From: Bdellovibrio sp. 22V
GTDB lineage: Bacteria; Bdellovibrionota; Bdellovibrionia; Bdellovibrionales; Bdellovibrionaceae
Assembly (NCBI RefSeq): GCF_030169785.1
Contig: NZ_CP125854.1
Location: 682,001-746,000 of the forward strand
Reading direction: 5' to 3'
DNA length: 64,000 nt
Shown: in pieces, positions 16,032 to 25,190 of the stretch
Numbering within the stretch: the first letter of the stretch is position 1
Layout of the letters: each line of letters starts with the position of its first letter
Notes under the pieces: model-generated
The model's database searches: none
The model's input: only the letters and a program-made list of their open reading frames with translations
What the model was told of the DNA's origin: nothing
Translations under genes and position numbers: made by a program

Positions 16032-17624
16032 TTATCTGAAATTCTCTTTGGTGTAATAAGGCGAGCGCATAATTTCTTCTACTACTTCGAGAACCGAGCC
16101 GTTACCCGCCAAGACCTTGGCAAGGCTTTCAACGTAAGCCCTGTCCTCTTTCGCCTCTTTAGACAGAGAGCGGTTGAGTTCCGAGTTGCGGGGATCCGTG
16201 CGATCGTAAAGAGGCACTTGGATTCCTGTCATGAATTCAAAATATCTTTTAGCTGCGCAAAGATAATAATCTTCGGTTTCGCTCATCGCTTTACCTAGAT
16301 CCGCCATGTTTGTAACCGGTTTGTTAATCAGAGCTCCCGTTACAGAGCGGAAGTACAAACGCCCTGTCGGCTTTTGCAAGTGGAAGTCTGCGACCGCCTC
16401 TGAAGGCCAGCCGGCAACGGAAGCTTTCGAAGCTTTATATGAAGTGATAGCCACCGCATTTCTAACGAACGCTGGCGGTGGATTGATTTGTTTTCCGTCT
16501 GCATCACGAGTCACATCCCCATTTTGGGTGACGCGGAAGATATCCATTGCGCCTGTTGTCAGGTTGCGAGCTGTATACGCCATAGGATCCAAAGTCGCAT
16601 GGCACATTACGCAGCTTGTGGAGTTACGGAACGCCAAAGATGACTTTGCATCTACGAACTGTGTGACATCGGATTCACGCAAAGCGGGAAGAGACGCACA
16701 AAGGAAAGATTCCATATTTTGTTGTGACCAGCGGCGCGCAACTTTCGATCCACCATTGAACTTCATATTGAAGCTGTGGCCGAAGTACTGCAGAAGATAG
16801 ATTGGCGAGCCAATCACGCCCCCACCGTAGTTTTGGAAAAACTCGTAACTGTAATTCAAATTTTCATCAAGGGAACCTTTGTCAGAGCGCGAGTCCCCCT
16901 GTGGCTTCAAGGAAATATTAGGAACATTGAACTGATCGCTGATAGGGCGAATACCGACAAGATCACCGACCTGAATTGTCGGCATTGACTTGAATACAGC
17001 CACGTGGCGGTTGATGTTACGGCTCACAGTTGTGAAAACTTTTGTAGGGTCGCGGAAGCTGAACAATGAATTTTGCATGTCCAGATTATTGGCCATAAAG
17101 CGGCCCGCATGTGAACCGATCCATTTTTGACGGGCTTTGATTGCTTCGTCTTCGACACGAATGGCTTTTACGCCTGTAGTTCTTCTTAGCGTCTGTTCGT
17201 ATTTTTGACCGGCGCCAAAGACAGAGTAAGTCACGGACAACGCGGGTTCCGTCGCATCGTAAATATCGACCGTTCCGTTATGCTCGCCGCTATTGTATCC
17301 GGAGATAGTATCGAGGTTGTTACTGGTGAACCAAGTGCGGTGAAAGCTATAGAACGTGTTGAGCACGGCTTTCGCCTCTGCATCGTTGCGATTCACTTCA
17401 CCGGAAGCGGAAAGCTGCCCCTTATGAAGGATTGTTCTGCACGCATCAAGCGCGTTGATTTTTCCTGACTTCACTTGATTCATTAAGGAATGATTCAACG
17501 GCACTGGTTTTCCAGTGAGTTGGATATAACAGCGATTAAAGAGGCTTTGTGGCGATAACTCTTGTGCCGACGCTGTTAAAGAAAACAACGACGGAAGAGC
17601 TAATGCGAATATAGCACTTCTCAT
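16032..17624 (-). CDS. Secreted DUF1588/DUF1585-like protein with a CxxCH motif
   Basis: The 530-residue product has a cleavable signal peptide (about 1-20, ending ASAQ). Around residue 338 it has SCVMCHATLDPMAY, the CxxCH-xxDPxGF-like motif of DUF1588 domains in planctomycete-type multi-domain cytochromes. The C-terminus (RSPYYTKENFR) is also family-like. A covalent haem is possible but not proven, and the rest of the protein lacks other haem motifs. It is the first gene of the operon with the DUF1501-like and lipoprotein genes. In other bacteria such pairs are thought to act on polymers at the cell surface, but the role is not established. The ATG at 17624 follows a GGGGGG ribosome site. 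Confidence 0.8.
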   Translation of the reverse strand: MRSAIFALALPSLFSLTASAQELSPQSLFNRCYIQLTGKPVPLNHSLMNQVKSGKINALDACRTILHKGQLSASGEVNRNDAEAKAVLNTFYSFHRTWFTSNNLDTISGYNSGEHNGTVDIYDATEPALSVTYSVFGAGQKYEQTLRRTTGVKAIRVEDEAIKARQKWIGSHAGRFMANNLDMQNSLFSFRDPTKVFTTVSRNINRHVAVFKSMPTIQVGDLVGIRPISDQFNVPNISLKPQGDSRSDKGSLDENLNYSYEFFQNYGGGVIGSPIYLLQYFGHSFNMKFNGGSKVARRWSQQNMESFLCASLPALRESDVTQFVDAKSSLAFRNSTSCVMCHATLDPMAYTARNLTTGAMDIFRVTQNGDVTRDADGKQINPPPAFVRNAVAITSYKASKASVAGWPSEAVADFHLQKPTGRLYFRSVTGALINKPVTNMADLGKAMSETEDYYLCAAKRYFEFMTGIQVPLYDRTDPRNSELNRSLSKEAKEDRAYVESLAKVLAGNGSVLEVVEEIMRSPYYTKENFR

Positions 17625-17742
17625 TTCATTCCCCCCGGAATACTAAAAGCCTATATCTCTTTTCGGAAATTTGTTGAAATAGTTCACTCAGATCTCAGGA
17701 TGAGACATGCTTCTTGTTCCACGAAGATTGGGAACGTTTCAA

Positions 17743-20274
17743 CTAGGTACGACGGCGGCCTTTTGCCTCTGGAGTTCCATCTGCAGGGTCCTCGGGCCAT
17801 TGGTGTTTGGGGTATTTGATACGTAGTTCTTTGCGGACCTCGGGATATCCGTTCTTCCAAAAGCTTTCCAGGTTGGATGTCACTTGGACTGGACGGAAAT
17901 TAGGACCTAACAAATGAAAAGTGATGGGGATCTGCCCGAAATACACTCTCGGCGTCGCCATTAAACCAAAGATCTCTTGAATACGGACTTCCAAATAAGG
18001 CGCTTTATCTAAAGGATAAATCACGCGTATTTTACTGCCGCTGGGAACGGTAATGCGTTCAGGAATTTCTTTGCGCATTTTTTCGATCAGAGCGGCAGGA
18101 AAAACATTTTCAAAAAAGAACACGAGATCTTTTTCCATCACGGTCTGCATCTTGCTTTCGCCCATGCAGGCCTGCGTGAACGCTTCGAGTTTAAGCGCCT
18201 CAAGATCGACATCCAAAGATTCTTGTTGGTTTAGGAACAACAAGCGTGACCACCAATGCGCAAGGTTTTCGTTATTCTTAAGGACGAGATCGAACTTGTC
18301 GCTTAAAATCTGCGGCAATTTTTCCGCGATGTCTTGGCTGGAAGCGGGCAGAAGATTTGGTTCATCCAAAGGAAGGCCGTAAAGCGCGCGGTACTCGCGC
18401 AAAAAGAACTGTCCCTTTTCTTCGATAAATGTGACGTCACGAATCTTTTCAATTTCGTTTTTAAAAATCCTTAAGACAAACTCTTTATCGAAGCCGGAAG
18501 CGACACTGACAATTGTTTCCGCATCCGAACTTCCTTCAACGCCGCTAAGAGCGACGAAGAATTCGGAGGATTTCACCAAGCTTTCGTTTTGCAGCTTTAC
18601 GCCGCGTCCTCCGACCATGAGGGCTCTTTCGCTTTTGCCGCGGCGTCGGCACAAACGATCCGCATAGGCTTGGATCAAGATTTCTTTGATCTTTTCAAGC
18701 TGGGCTTCACGCTTTCGTTTTGCGATGGAAGTCTTTTGCAGCCTTTGCGCCGTCTCTTGAATTTGTCGAGCGGCCTGATCCACAGTCTGCAAGGCAAAGT
18801 AGTGTGCCTCGCGCGGAGCTCGTTGCGTGGTACGGTATTCCTCTAACGTTAATAGACGGGCCGTTAAATCACATTCCAGTTGATCTCCCAAGAATGAATT
18901 CACAGAATCTTTTTTGAGGACGTCACGCTCTTGTAATAGCGCCGCCATTTCCGCAGCAAGATCGACGCTGCCGTCTTCGATTCCGACCAGCATCAATTTG
19001 GCCAGGCGCACGGGAAGCGGAAAGTGCAGAAGTTTTTTGCCAAGGCCCGTGATTTTACCGGCGTCATCCAAGGCACCGGAAATTTTTAAAAATCGCAAAG
19101 CGCTTTGAATCGCGGCTGCGGGCGGTTTTTCAAACCAGCTGAAAGAATCAAAATCGGTGACACCTTGAGCGCTCAAAAACAATAAACTTTCAGTAAGATC
19201 GATACGCTGAATTTCGGCGACTTCACTTTTGCTAAAAGAAAGTTCGTCCATTTTATTCCACAAACGGTATGCCACGCCGGGGAACTGACGGGCGGCGCGT
19301 CCTGCTCTTTGAATGGAGCTTGAAAGACTGATACGCCCTAATTCCAATCGCGAAAAACCCGTGCGGTGATCTTGCTTCATGTTTTTTGCAAGACCCGAAT
19401 CAATCACGGTATTCACGCCATCCAAAGTTACCGAGGACTCGGCGATATTGGTCGACAGGATCACTCTTTGTCGCGACGACTTCTGCAAAGCTTTTCTTTG
19501 ATCTTCCAGATTCAAAGATCCGTGCAGGGGAATAAGTTCGATATTTTTCGTATCAGCCCAGGCTTGTAAAAGATCTTTGCTTCGGTCGATCTCTCCGACT
19601 CCGGGAAGAAAGACCAGAATATCTTTTGCCGTCTGCATTTGCGCGTCTTTGACCGTTTGAACCAGGTTTTCAAAAAAGGCCGGAGATGTCTGTAAAACCT
19701 GCGAGCTCTTCTGATATTTGACTTCCAGCTCAAAGAGCTTTCCAGGAATGCTGATGATCGGGGCTTCTCCCAAATAAGAAGAAATCTTTTCAGCTTCAAG
19801 AGTGGCGGACATCACAAGAATTTTGATGTCCCGGCCGAGCTCTTGCAGTTCGCGCAAAAGGCCGAGCGCAAGATCGACATGCATGGATCTTTCGTGGAAC
19901 TCATCGAGGATCACAAGATCGACATCAGAAAGTTCCGGGTCTTCGATCATCTGTCTTGCTAACAGAGCTTCGGTCATAAAAATCAAACGCGTTTGCGCGG
20001 ACGTTTTATTTGCGAAACGCACTTGATAGCCGATTTCTTTTCCGACCTGCCAGCCCTGTTCCTCGGCAATACGGTGGGCCGCGGCGATGGCCGCCATACG
20101 GCGCGGCTCAAGCACAACGATTTTACGGGGAACGACTTGCAACAATGCAGGAGGCAGGCGAGTGGTTTTTCCGGCCCCTGGTGCGGCGGTGATAACCAAA
20201 TTTCTTCCCTGACGAAGTTCTTCGCTGATTTGCGGAATAAAGCTGTCGACAGGAAGGGAGATCAAAGAACTCAT
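17743..20274 (-). CDS. hrpB: ATP-dependent RNA helicase HrpB
   Basis: The 843-residue product is a DEAH-box helicase. It has Walker A APGAGKT (31-37), a DEAH variant DEFH in VILDEFHERS, motif III MSATLE, and the C-terminal QRAGRAAR motif VI. The long C-terminal region includes the HrpB-specific domain ending in the KYPKHQWPEDP segment. HrpB is common in proteobacteria but its substrate is poorly defined. The gene overlaps the RsmI-like gene by one base and is the last member of the HAD/RsmI/HrpB operon, suggesting a role in RNA processing. Confidence 0.93.
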   Translation of the reverse strand: MSSLISLPVDSFIPQISEELRQGRNLVITAAPGAGKTTRLPPALLQVVPRKIVVLEPRRMAAIAAAHRIAEEQGWQVGKEIGYQVRFANKTSAQTRLIFMTEALLARQMIEDPELSDVDLVILDEFHERSMHVDLALGLLRELQELGRDIKILVMSATLEAEKISSYLGEAPIISIPGKLFELEVKYQKSSQVLQTSPAFFENLVQTVKDAQMQTAKDILVFLPGVGEIDRSKDLLQAWADTKNIELIPLHGSLNLEDQRKALQKSSRQRVILSTNIAESSVTLDGVNTVIDSGLAKNMKQDHRTGFSRLELGRISLSSSIQRAGRAARQFPGVAYRLWNKMDELSFSKSEVAEIQRIDLTESLLFLSAQGVTDFDSFSWFEKPPAAAIQSALRFLKISGALDDAGKITGLGKKLLHFPLPVRLAKLMLVGIEDGSVDLAAEMAALLQERDVLKKDSVNSFLGDQLECDLTARLLTLEEYRTTQRAPREAHYFALQTVDQAARQIQETAQRLQKTSIAKRKREAQLEKIKEILIQAYADRLCRRRGKSERALMVGGRGVKLQNESLVKSSEFFVALSGVEGSSDAETIVSVASGFDKEFVLRIFKNEIEKIRDVTFIEEKGQFFLREYRALYGLPLDEPNLLPASSQDIAEKLPQILSDKFDLVLKNNENLAHWWSRLLFLNQQESLDVDLEALKLEAFTQACMGESKMQTVMEKDLVFFFENVFPAALIEKMRKEIPERITVPSGSKIRVIYPLDKAPYLEVRIQEIFGLMATPRVYFGQIPITFHLLGPNFRPVQVTSNLESFWKNGYPEVRKELRIKYPKHQWPEDPADGTPEAKGRRRT

Positions 20275-20930
20275 TATGCGGGATACATCAAGAGCATGAA
20301 CTCCGCTTTTTCAAACGGCAGTCCCGAGATGATTTTTTCAATGGCGCCTTCAAGGATGGTTTCATCCTCTTGCGACAAGTTGAGGGTTAATAAGAATTTT
20401 CTTTGCGGAAAATGTTCTTTCATATCGTTTAAGGTTTTTTTCAAACGATAGGGTGTATCCATAATAATCACGGCGCGCTTTTCTTTCGTGAGTTCGCGCA
20501 GAGCTTTACCGCGGGCTTCTGTTTCCGCAGGTAAAAAGCCGCGAAAGACAAACTCATCCAAACGCTGGCCGCTTAAAGAAAGAAGACCCATCAAAGAGGA
20601 AGCGCCCAGAACGGATTTAACGGCAATTCCTTTTTGACGGCATAAACGTACAAGGTCTGCACCGGGATCGCAGAAGCCTGGTGTTCCGCAATCGGTCACT
20701 AATGCGACATTCTTTTCCGCGCACAAAGGAACCAAAGCGGCTTTGTCTTCGGGTTTGGAATGTTCATCCAGAATTTCGTAAGTTTTTCCGGAAATGCCAT
20801 GGGCGCGCAAAAGTTTGGAGGCTTCCTTCGTGCTCTCGCAAATAACGACTTCACAGTTTTTTAAAACTTCCAACGCGCGAAGAGTGATTTCACCCACTTC
20901 CCCAATGGGAGTCGCAACAAGATAAAGCAT
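20274..20930 (-). CDS. rsmI: RsmI-like 16S rRNA 2'-O-methyltransferase
   Basis: The 218-residue product belongs to the tetrapyrrole-methylase superfamily. The N-terminal LYLVATPIGEVGEITLRAL matches the RsmI LYxVaTPIGNLxDIT pattern, and ALVTDCGTPGFCDPG matches the SDAGTPxxxDPG loop. RsmI methylates C1402 of 16S rRNA using SAM. The protein is short compared with the usual 280 or so residues and lacks the normal C-terminal extension. It is therefore of the short RsmI-like type and its target could differ. It abuts the HAD gene and overlaps hrpB by one base. Confidence 0.8.
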   Translation of the reverse strand: MLYLVATPIGEVGEITLRALEVLKNCEVVICESTKEASKLLRAHGISGKTYEILDEHSKPEDKAALVPLCAEKNVALVTDCGTPGFCDPGADLVRLCRQKGIAVKSVLGASSLMGLLSLSGQRLDEFVFRGFLPAETEARGKALRELTKEKRAVIIMDTPYRLKKTLNDMKEHFPQRKFLLTLNLSQEDETILEGAIEKIISGLPFEKAEFMLLMYPA

Positions 20931-21677
20931 TTAAGATTCCTTTTGGTTAAGCAGGAAGTTCATAATCCGCGGAAGATCTTCAGGTGGTTCAGCTTTGCCG
21001 GCATGAGTGCTTTCAAAAAAGATCATTTCTACGTGCGGGCAGAACTGTTCAAGATGGCGAAGATTAACGGGTTCATTTTCAAAGAACCAGATGTGCTCAT
21101 AGCCGCGTTTATCAGCTTCGATAAAATAATCCGTTTTGAATTGGGCATCATCCATACTGCGATGAGGCTTTAAAACGAGATGCGCTTTTTCATGCAAAGG
21201 AAAGTCCCATTGCTGAAGAATTTCAAGCGAGCCCACGCCCATGCGTTCGACGTCTCGGCCGGTAAGATAAGCGATTTCAGCTCCGGCTTTATCGACGGCT
21301 TGAACAAACTCAATGGCGCCTTCATAAGGATTGTCGAACTGAAGATAGTGGCTGGAAAAAAAGTTTTTTAACCAGTATGCGCGGATGGCTTCTTGAAATT
21401 CGGCGTGGTGGCCGTCCAAGCCTGCGCGTTGCAAAGCGCCCGTGATTCCCCAATCAGAACGCAAGGTCTTAATGTCCTTCAACAGAGCGACTTGTTCCGG
21501 AAATTTTCTTTTGTTGTAAGGGGAGGCTGCAAAGTCGAGAAGAATTCTTTCCAAGCGCGGGCTAACGTCAAAAAGAGTCGAATCCAAATCGAATACAACC
21601 AGACTTTTTTTGTGTTCATTGTGCAGGGTTTGAATCTTTGCAAGGATACGCTCTAGCATATGGGGCCATCTAGCCAT
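20931..21677 (-). CDS. HAD-superfamily hydrolase
   Basis: The 248-residue product has HAD motif I VVFDLDSTLFDVS (nucleophile Asp near residue 30), motif II in AYLTGRDVERMG and a C-terminal aspartate/glutamate region (FFENEPVNLRHL). The substrate is unknown; phosphatase activity is likely. The start is uncertain: the ATG at 21677 gives MARWPHMLER, while the ATG at 21659 gives MLERIL, and neither has a clear ribosome site. It abuts the RsmI-like gene and is divergent from the PhnD gene. Confidence 0.8.
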   Translation of the reverse strand: MARWPHMLERILAKIQTLHNEHKKSLVVFDLDSTLFDVSPRLERILLDFAASPYNKRKFPEQVALLKDIKTLRSDWGITGALQRAGLDGHHAEFQEAIRAYWLKNFFSSHYLQFDNPYEGAIEFVQAVDKAGAEIAYLTGRDVERMGVGSLEILQQWDFPLHEKAHLVLKPHRSMDDAQFKTDYFIEADKRGYEHIWFFENEPVNLRHLEQFCPHVEMIFFESTHAGKAEPPEDLPRIMNFLLNQKES

Positions 21678-21705
21678 ACAAGTCTAGTGAAATCAAAGAC
21701 TTTTC

Positions 21706-21733
21706 TTGCTCGTGCAAGGCTATTTTCTATAAT
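21706..21733 (+). promoter_or_regulatory. Candidate promoter of the phnDCE operon with an overlapping palindrome
   Basis: TTGCTC (21706-21711) and a perfect TATAAT (21728-21733) are 16 bases apart. CTTGC-TCGT-GCAAG (21705-21718) is an inverted repeat over the -35 box and could be an operator. The ATG is 20 bases downstream of the -10 box. Confidence 0.6.
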
Positions 21734-21752
21734 GAAATTGGAGGCCGACAGC

Positions 21753-22646
21753 ATGAAAAGACTTCTCTCAACGATGGTCCTGTTAGCAGCTATGTTTGCG
21801 ACGGGATGTCAGTTCAAAAAAGATGCTCTGGGAACGAAAGAAAATCCCATCAAGCTTCATCTTGTTCCTGCGGTGGATGCCAAAGTCCTCGCCGACAATG
21901 CCGAAATTCTAAAAACGTACTTAGAAAAACACACGCCTTACAAATACCAAATCACAATTCCACAGTCCTTTGTTGCAGTTGTAGAAGCGTTTGGCACTAA
22001 AAGGGCTGATGTCGCGGCGATAAATACCTACGGTTATTATCTTGCGCACAAGCAGTACGGTGTTGAAGCCAAGCTCACAGTTATACGTTACGGCCTTGCG
22101 ACTTATCAGTCGCAGTTTCTTACTCGCGCCGACAGTAAAATAAAAACTTTGGCGGACCTTGCCGGCAAGAAATTAGCTTTTGTCGATCCCGCTTCAACAT
22201 CGGGTTATCTTTTGCCGTTAAAAACTTTGAAGGATAAAAAGATCGAGCCTAAAGAAATCGTTTTCGCCATGAAACATGATTCCGTGGTCTCGATGATCTA
22301 TCAGGGGCAAGTCGACGCCGGAGCTACTTACTACAGCCCTCCGCAGAATGGGAATATCGAAGATGCTCGTCGGATGGTGAAAACGCAGTACCCTGATGTG
22401 GAAAAGAAAGTGCGTATCATCGAGTTGTCAGAGCCGATTCCAAACGATCCTATCGTCTTTAGAAAAGACATGCCTGAAGAAATGAAAGAAAAAATCGTTT
22501 CAACCCTTCTGGAGTTTGTGAGTACATCCGAGGGCCAAAAATCCTTGGATCTGATGTTAGGGGCAACGAACTTAAAGAAAGCTTCTGACGCCGACTATGA
22601 CACTGTCCGCGAAATGCTAAAGACTTTATCGCCCGAAGGGAAATAA
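21753..22646 (+). CDS. phnD: PhnD-like phosphonate/phosphate-type ABC substrate-binding lipoprotein
   Basis: The 297-residue lipoprotein has the lipobox FATGC (Cys19). The periplasmic-binding domain contains FAMKHDSVVSMIYQGQVDAGATYYS and FVDPASTSGYLLP, typical of PhnD/PtxB family proteins. The ligand may be a phosphonate, phosphite or related oxyanion. The ATG at 21753 (after GGAGG) is chosen because it gives the signal sequence; the upstream in-frame ATG at 21660 would add an unlikely extension. The operon continues with PhnC- and PhnE-like genes. No C-P lyase gene follows, so downstream use of the substrate is not shown here. Confidence 0.87.
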   Translation: MKRLLSTMVLLAAMFATGCQFKKDALGTKENPIKLHLVPAVDAKVLADNAEILKTYLEKHTPYKYQITIPQSFVAVVEAFGTKRADVAAINTYGYYLAHKQYGVEAKLTVIRYGLATYQSQFLTRADSKIKTLADLAGKKLAFVDPASTSGYLLPLKTLKDKKIEPKEIVFAMKHDSVVSMIYQGQVDAGATYYSPPQNGNIEDARRMVKTQYPDVEKKVRIIELSEPIPNDPIVFRKDMPEEMKEKIVSTLLEFVSTSEGQKSLDLMLGATNLKKASDADYDTVREMLKTLSPEGK

Positions 22647-22647
22647 C

Positions 22648-23427
22648 GTGGCCGATGCGCTGTTGCGGGTTCGCAATTTAACTAAAACTTATGCCAATGG
22701 GGTCACGGCCCTGAAGAACGTCTCGCTCGAAGTGCATAAAGGCGAATTTTTGGTGGTGATCGGTCTGAGCGGATCGGGCAAGTCCACGTTGCTTCGCTGT
22801 TTAAATCGTCTGCACGAACCCACCTCTGGAGAGATTTTTTTTGAAGGCCGCGAAATCGGAGCTTTGCAAGATAAAAGGGCTATTCGCGCTCTTCGGAAAA
22901 AGATCGCGATGATTTTTCAACACTTCAATTTAATTCCCCGTCAAAGTGTTTTGAAAAATGTCTTGATGGGAGTCCTTGCGGAAAAATCGACGTTGCAAAG
23001 TATTTTGGGATTGTTTTCCGAAACGGAGAAGAAAGACGCTCTTGCCAATTTGAAACTGGTGGGCATTTCTGAAAAAGCCTCTTTAAGAGCCGATCAGCTT
23101 TCCGGCGGACAGAAACAAAGAGTCGCCATTGCGCGCGCATTAACTCAGAAACCGACCTTGCTTTTGGCCGACGAACCGGTGTCTTCCTTAGATCCCGCGA
23201 CTTGTCGTGTGGTGATGGATTATTTGCGGAAGATCAATCAAGAACTCGGCATTACAGTGATCGCGAATCTGCATTTCTTGTCTTTGGTGCGCATGTATGC
23301 GACGCGCGTGATTGCGCTTAAAGACGGAGAAATCGTTTTCACGGGCCGACCGGAAGAAATCACCGAGGAGTGGTTCAAACGTATTTACGGAGAGGACGCC
23401 CATGCTTTTTCGCAGAACGATCTTTGA
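22648..23427 (+). CDS. phnC: PhnC-like ABC transporter ATPase
   Basis: The 259-residue ATPase has Walker A GLSGSGKS (39-46), a Q-loop in MIFQHFNLIPRQSVLKN, an ABC signature LSGGQKQR and Walker B LLLADEPVSSLDP. The QHFNLIPRQSVLKNVLMG stretch is characteristic of PhnC. It powers uptake with PhnD and PhnE. It starts with GTG one base after the PhnD stop and its 3' end overlaps PhnE by 26 bases. Confidence 0.9.
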   Translation: MADALLRVRNLTKTYANGVTALKNVSLEVHKGEFLVVIGLSGSGKSTLLRCLNRLHEPTSGEIFFEGREIGALQDKRAIRALRKKIAMIFQHFNLIPRQSVLKNVLMGVLAEKSTLQSILGLFSETEKKDALANLKLVGISEKASLRADQLSGGQKQRVAIARALTQKPTLLLADEPVSSLDPATCRVVMDYLRKINQELGITVIANLHFLSLVRMYATRVIALKDGEIVFTGRPEEITEEWFKRIYGEDAHAFSQNDL

Positions 23428-24412
23428 CGGTATTCTGTTCGCATTTCTGCTGTCCGTTTTGGCGACGGTCGTAATATCGCCCAGCGAAGAACAGCTGTTG
23501 CAATTGGGAACGGTCGCTTTGATCGTCTTTATATTTTTTATTGCCGGTTGCGGTTTGAGTCTGGTGCTTAAAAGATTTCATGTCGTCACGTCGGGGGATA
23601 TCCTTTTTAAAACCTCAGCGGCGAGTGAGGAGATTTCCTGGTACAAAACTTTTTGGGGCTGGCAGCTGGCTTTGTCCTTTACGCTGGCTTTTTTGGTGGC
23701 CTTTGCAAAGACCGAGTTTTCACTGATTGAACTTTTGGATGAAAGTGGTTTTGCCGGCGCGATGCGCTTGTTTCAAGGACTCTTTAACCCTAACTGGGAT
23801 GTTTTACCGCGAGCGGTTCTAAATATCGTTGAAACTATTTTTATGGCGTTCCTTGCGACGACGCTCGCGATACCGTTTGCTTTTGTTCTCAGTTTTTTCT
23901 GTGCGAAGAACGTCATGCAAGGTTCTTTTTCCCGCGGAGTGTATTTCGTCCTGCGAACGATTTTAAATGTCACACGTTCGATTGAGGCTTTGATCTGGGC
24001 GATTATATTTTCTGTGTGGGTTGGAATTGGTCCGTTTGCGGGAATGCTGGCGCTTATGATTCACTCTATTGCTTCTTTGGCGAAGCAATATTCGGAAATG
24101 GTGGAGTCCGTTGAAGAAGGACCTATTGAAGCCATCGAATCGACGGGTGCCGGTAAACTGCAAACCATTTGGTATGCGATTGTTCCTCAAGTGCTTTTGC
24201 CGTATATTTCATTTACGGTGTACCGCTGGGATATCAACGTGCGCATGGCGACTATCATTGGTCTGGTCGGAGGCGGAGGTATCGGGACGATGCTTGTACA
24301 ATATCAAGGACAGGCAATGTGGCGTGAAGTCGGTTGTATCATTGTGGTTATCGCCGTGGTCGTGTGGGCTTTGGATCAAGCCTCTGCGCATATTCGCGAA
24401 GCCTTGAAGTAA
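23402..24412 (+). CDS. phnE: PhnE-like ABC transporter permease
   Basis: The 336-residue permease has several hydrophobic segments. The EAA-loop-like region EGPIEAIESTGAGKLQTIWYAIVPQVLLP and GGGGIGTMLVQYQ are typical of PhnE. It is longer than common PhnE proteins (about 260-290) because of an N-terminal pair or trio of extra hydrophobic segments. The ATG at 23402, behind GGAGAGGACGCCC, is chosen over the upstream GTG. The downstream thioesterase gene begins 20 bases later and may be in the same transcript. Confidence 0.9.
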   Translation: MLFRRTIFDGILFAFLLSVLATVVISPSEEQLLQLGTVALIVFIFFIAGCGLSLVLKRFHVVTSGDILFKTSAASEEISWYKTFWGWQLALSFTLAFLVAFAKTEFSLIELLDESGFAGAMRLFQGLFNPNWDVLPRAVLNIVETIFMAFLATTLAIPFAFVLSFFCAKNVMQGSFSRGVYFVLRTILNVTRSIEALIWAIIFSVWVGIGPFAGMLALMIHSIASLAKQYSEMVESVEEGPIEAIESTGAGKLQTIWYAIVPQVLLPYISFTVYRWDINVRMATIIGLVGGGGIGTMLVQYQGQAMWREVGCIIVVIAVVVWALDQASAHIREALK

Positions 24413-24432
24413 TTCTGCAAAGAAGGTGATGT

Positions 24433-24837
24433 ATGTCGGAAGTCAGCTCTTACAAAGTTCAAATCAAAGAACATCATGTCGATTCTTATGGGCATGTGAA
24501 TAACGCGACTTATCTGTCGTTGTACGAGGAAGCACGCTGGGAACTCATCACGCCTCGCGGTTACGGCTTTAACGATATTCATCGTTTGAAACAAGGTCCG
24601 GTCATTTTGGAGGTCCATCTTAAATTCCTCCGCGAAATCCGTTTGCGCGAAACCATCAACATTACGACGAAGCTTGTCGGCTACAAAGGTAAAATCGGTC
24701 AGATGCTGCAGCAGATGGTTAAAGAAGACGGCACCGTAGCCAGCGAAGCTCTTTTCACTTTCGGTCTTTTCGATATGAAGGAAAGAAAATTGATTGAGCC
24801 CACAGCCGAGTGGAAAAAAGCTCTCGCCATCGAGTAG
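24433..24837 (+). CDS. Hotdog-fold acyl-CoA thioesterase (4HBT/YbgC-like)
   Basis: The 134-residue product has HHVDSYGHVNNATYLSLYEEAR at about 14-35, which carries the catalytic Asp of YbgC/4HBT hotdog thioesterases. The family hydrolyses acyl-CoA thioesters in the cytoplasm. It is preceded by GAAGGTG and is probably transcribed with phnE. Its 3' end overlaps the convergent DUF2917 gene by about 83 bases. The substrate chain length cannot be read from the sequence. Confidence 0.85.
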   Translation: MSEVSSYKVQIKEHHVDSYGHVNNATYLSLYEEARWELITPRGYGFNDIHRLKQGPVILEVHLKFLREIRLRETINITTKLVGYKGKIGQMLQQMVKEDGTVASEALFTFGLFDMKERKLIEPTAEWKKALAIE

Positions 24838-25075
24838 ATCTTTTTTCGCATTTTATAGTCTGAACTTCTGCCAGGGACTCGTGAATCGCTTCGATCACGA
24901 GTTTTCCTTTTTTTACGTCTGAGATGTACGTGTCTCCAGCATGAAGGATGATATCACTTCCTTCTCCCGGCTGGGTCAGCCATAGGCAACCGCGAAAGCA
25001 CCGTACTTTTACGTTCTGAGACGATTGCGTGTAAAGGTCACCTTTGGATAAGTGAATGTGGTTGCTATCACCCAT
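24755..25075 (-). CDS. DUF2917-like small protein
   Basis: The 106-residue product has a cupin-like core with CFRGCLWLTQPGEGSDIILHAGDTY (about 26-50), which matches DUF2917. The function of that family is unknown. The C-terminal third (about 78-106) is basic and overlaps the 3' end of the convergent thioesterase gene. The ATG at 25075 follows AGAGGTGTGAA. It is divergent from the MocR-type regulator gene, which could control it. Confidence 0.7.
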   Translation of the reverse strand: MGDSNHIHLSKGDLYTQSSQNVKVRCFRGCLWLTQPGEGSDIILHAGDTYISDVKKGKLVIEAIHESLAEVQTIKCEKRSTRWRELFSTRLWAQSIFFPSYRKDRK

Positions 25076-25156
25076 TTCACACCTCTGACGCTTATAATAC
25101 CTTTAAGTCTTTAATGGATACAGATACAGATAGTATGAATATTCATGGGTACAGTT

Positions 25157-25184
25157 TTCAAATCGGCTGTATTTGAGGTATAGT
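25157..25184 (+). promoter_or_regulatory. Candidate promoter of the MocR-type gene, placed for a leaderless transcript
   Basis: TTCAAA (25157-25162) and TATAGT (25179-25184) are 16 bases apart. The -10 box ends only six bases before the ATG at 25191, so transcription would begin at or near the start codon. The nearest purine-rich element (GAGG) lies within the promoter. Confidence 0.4.
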
Positions 25185-25190
25185 TGGATC

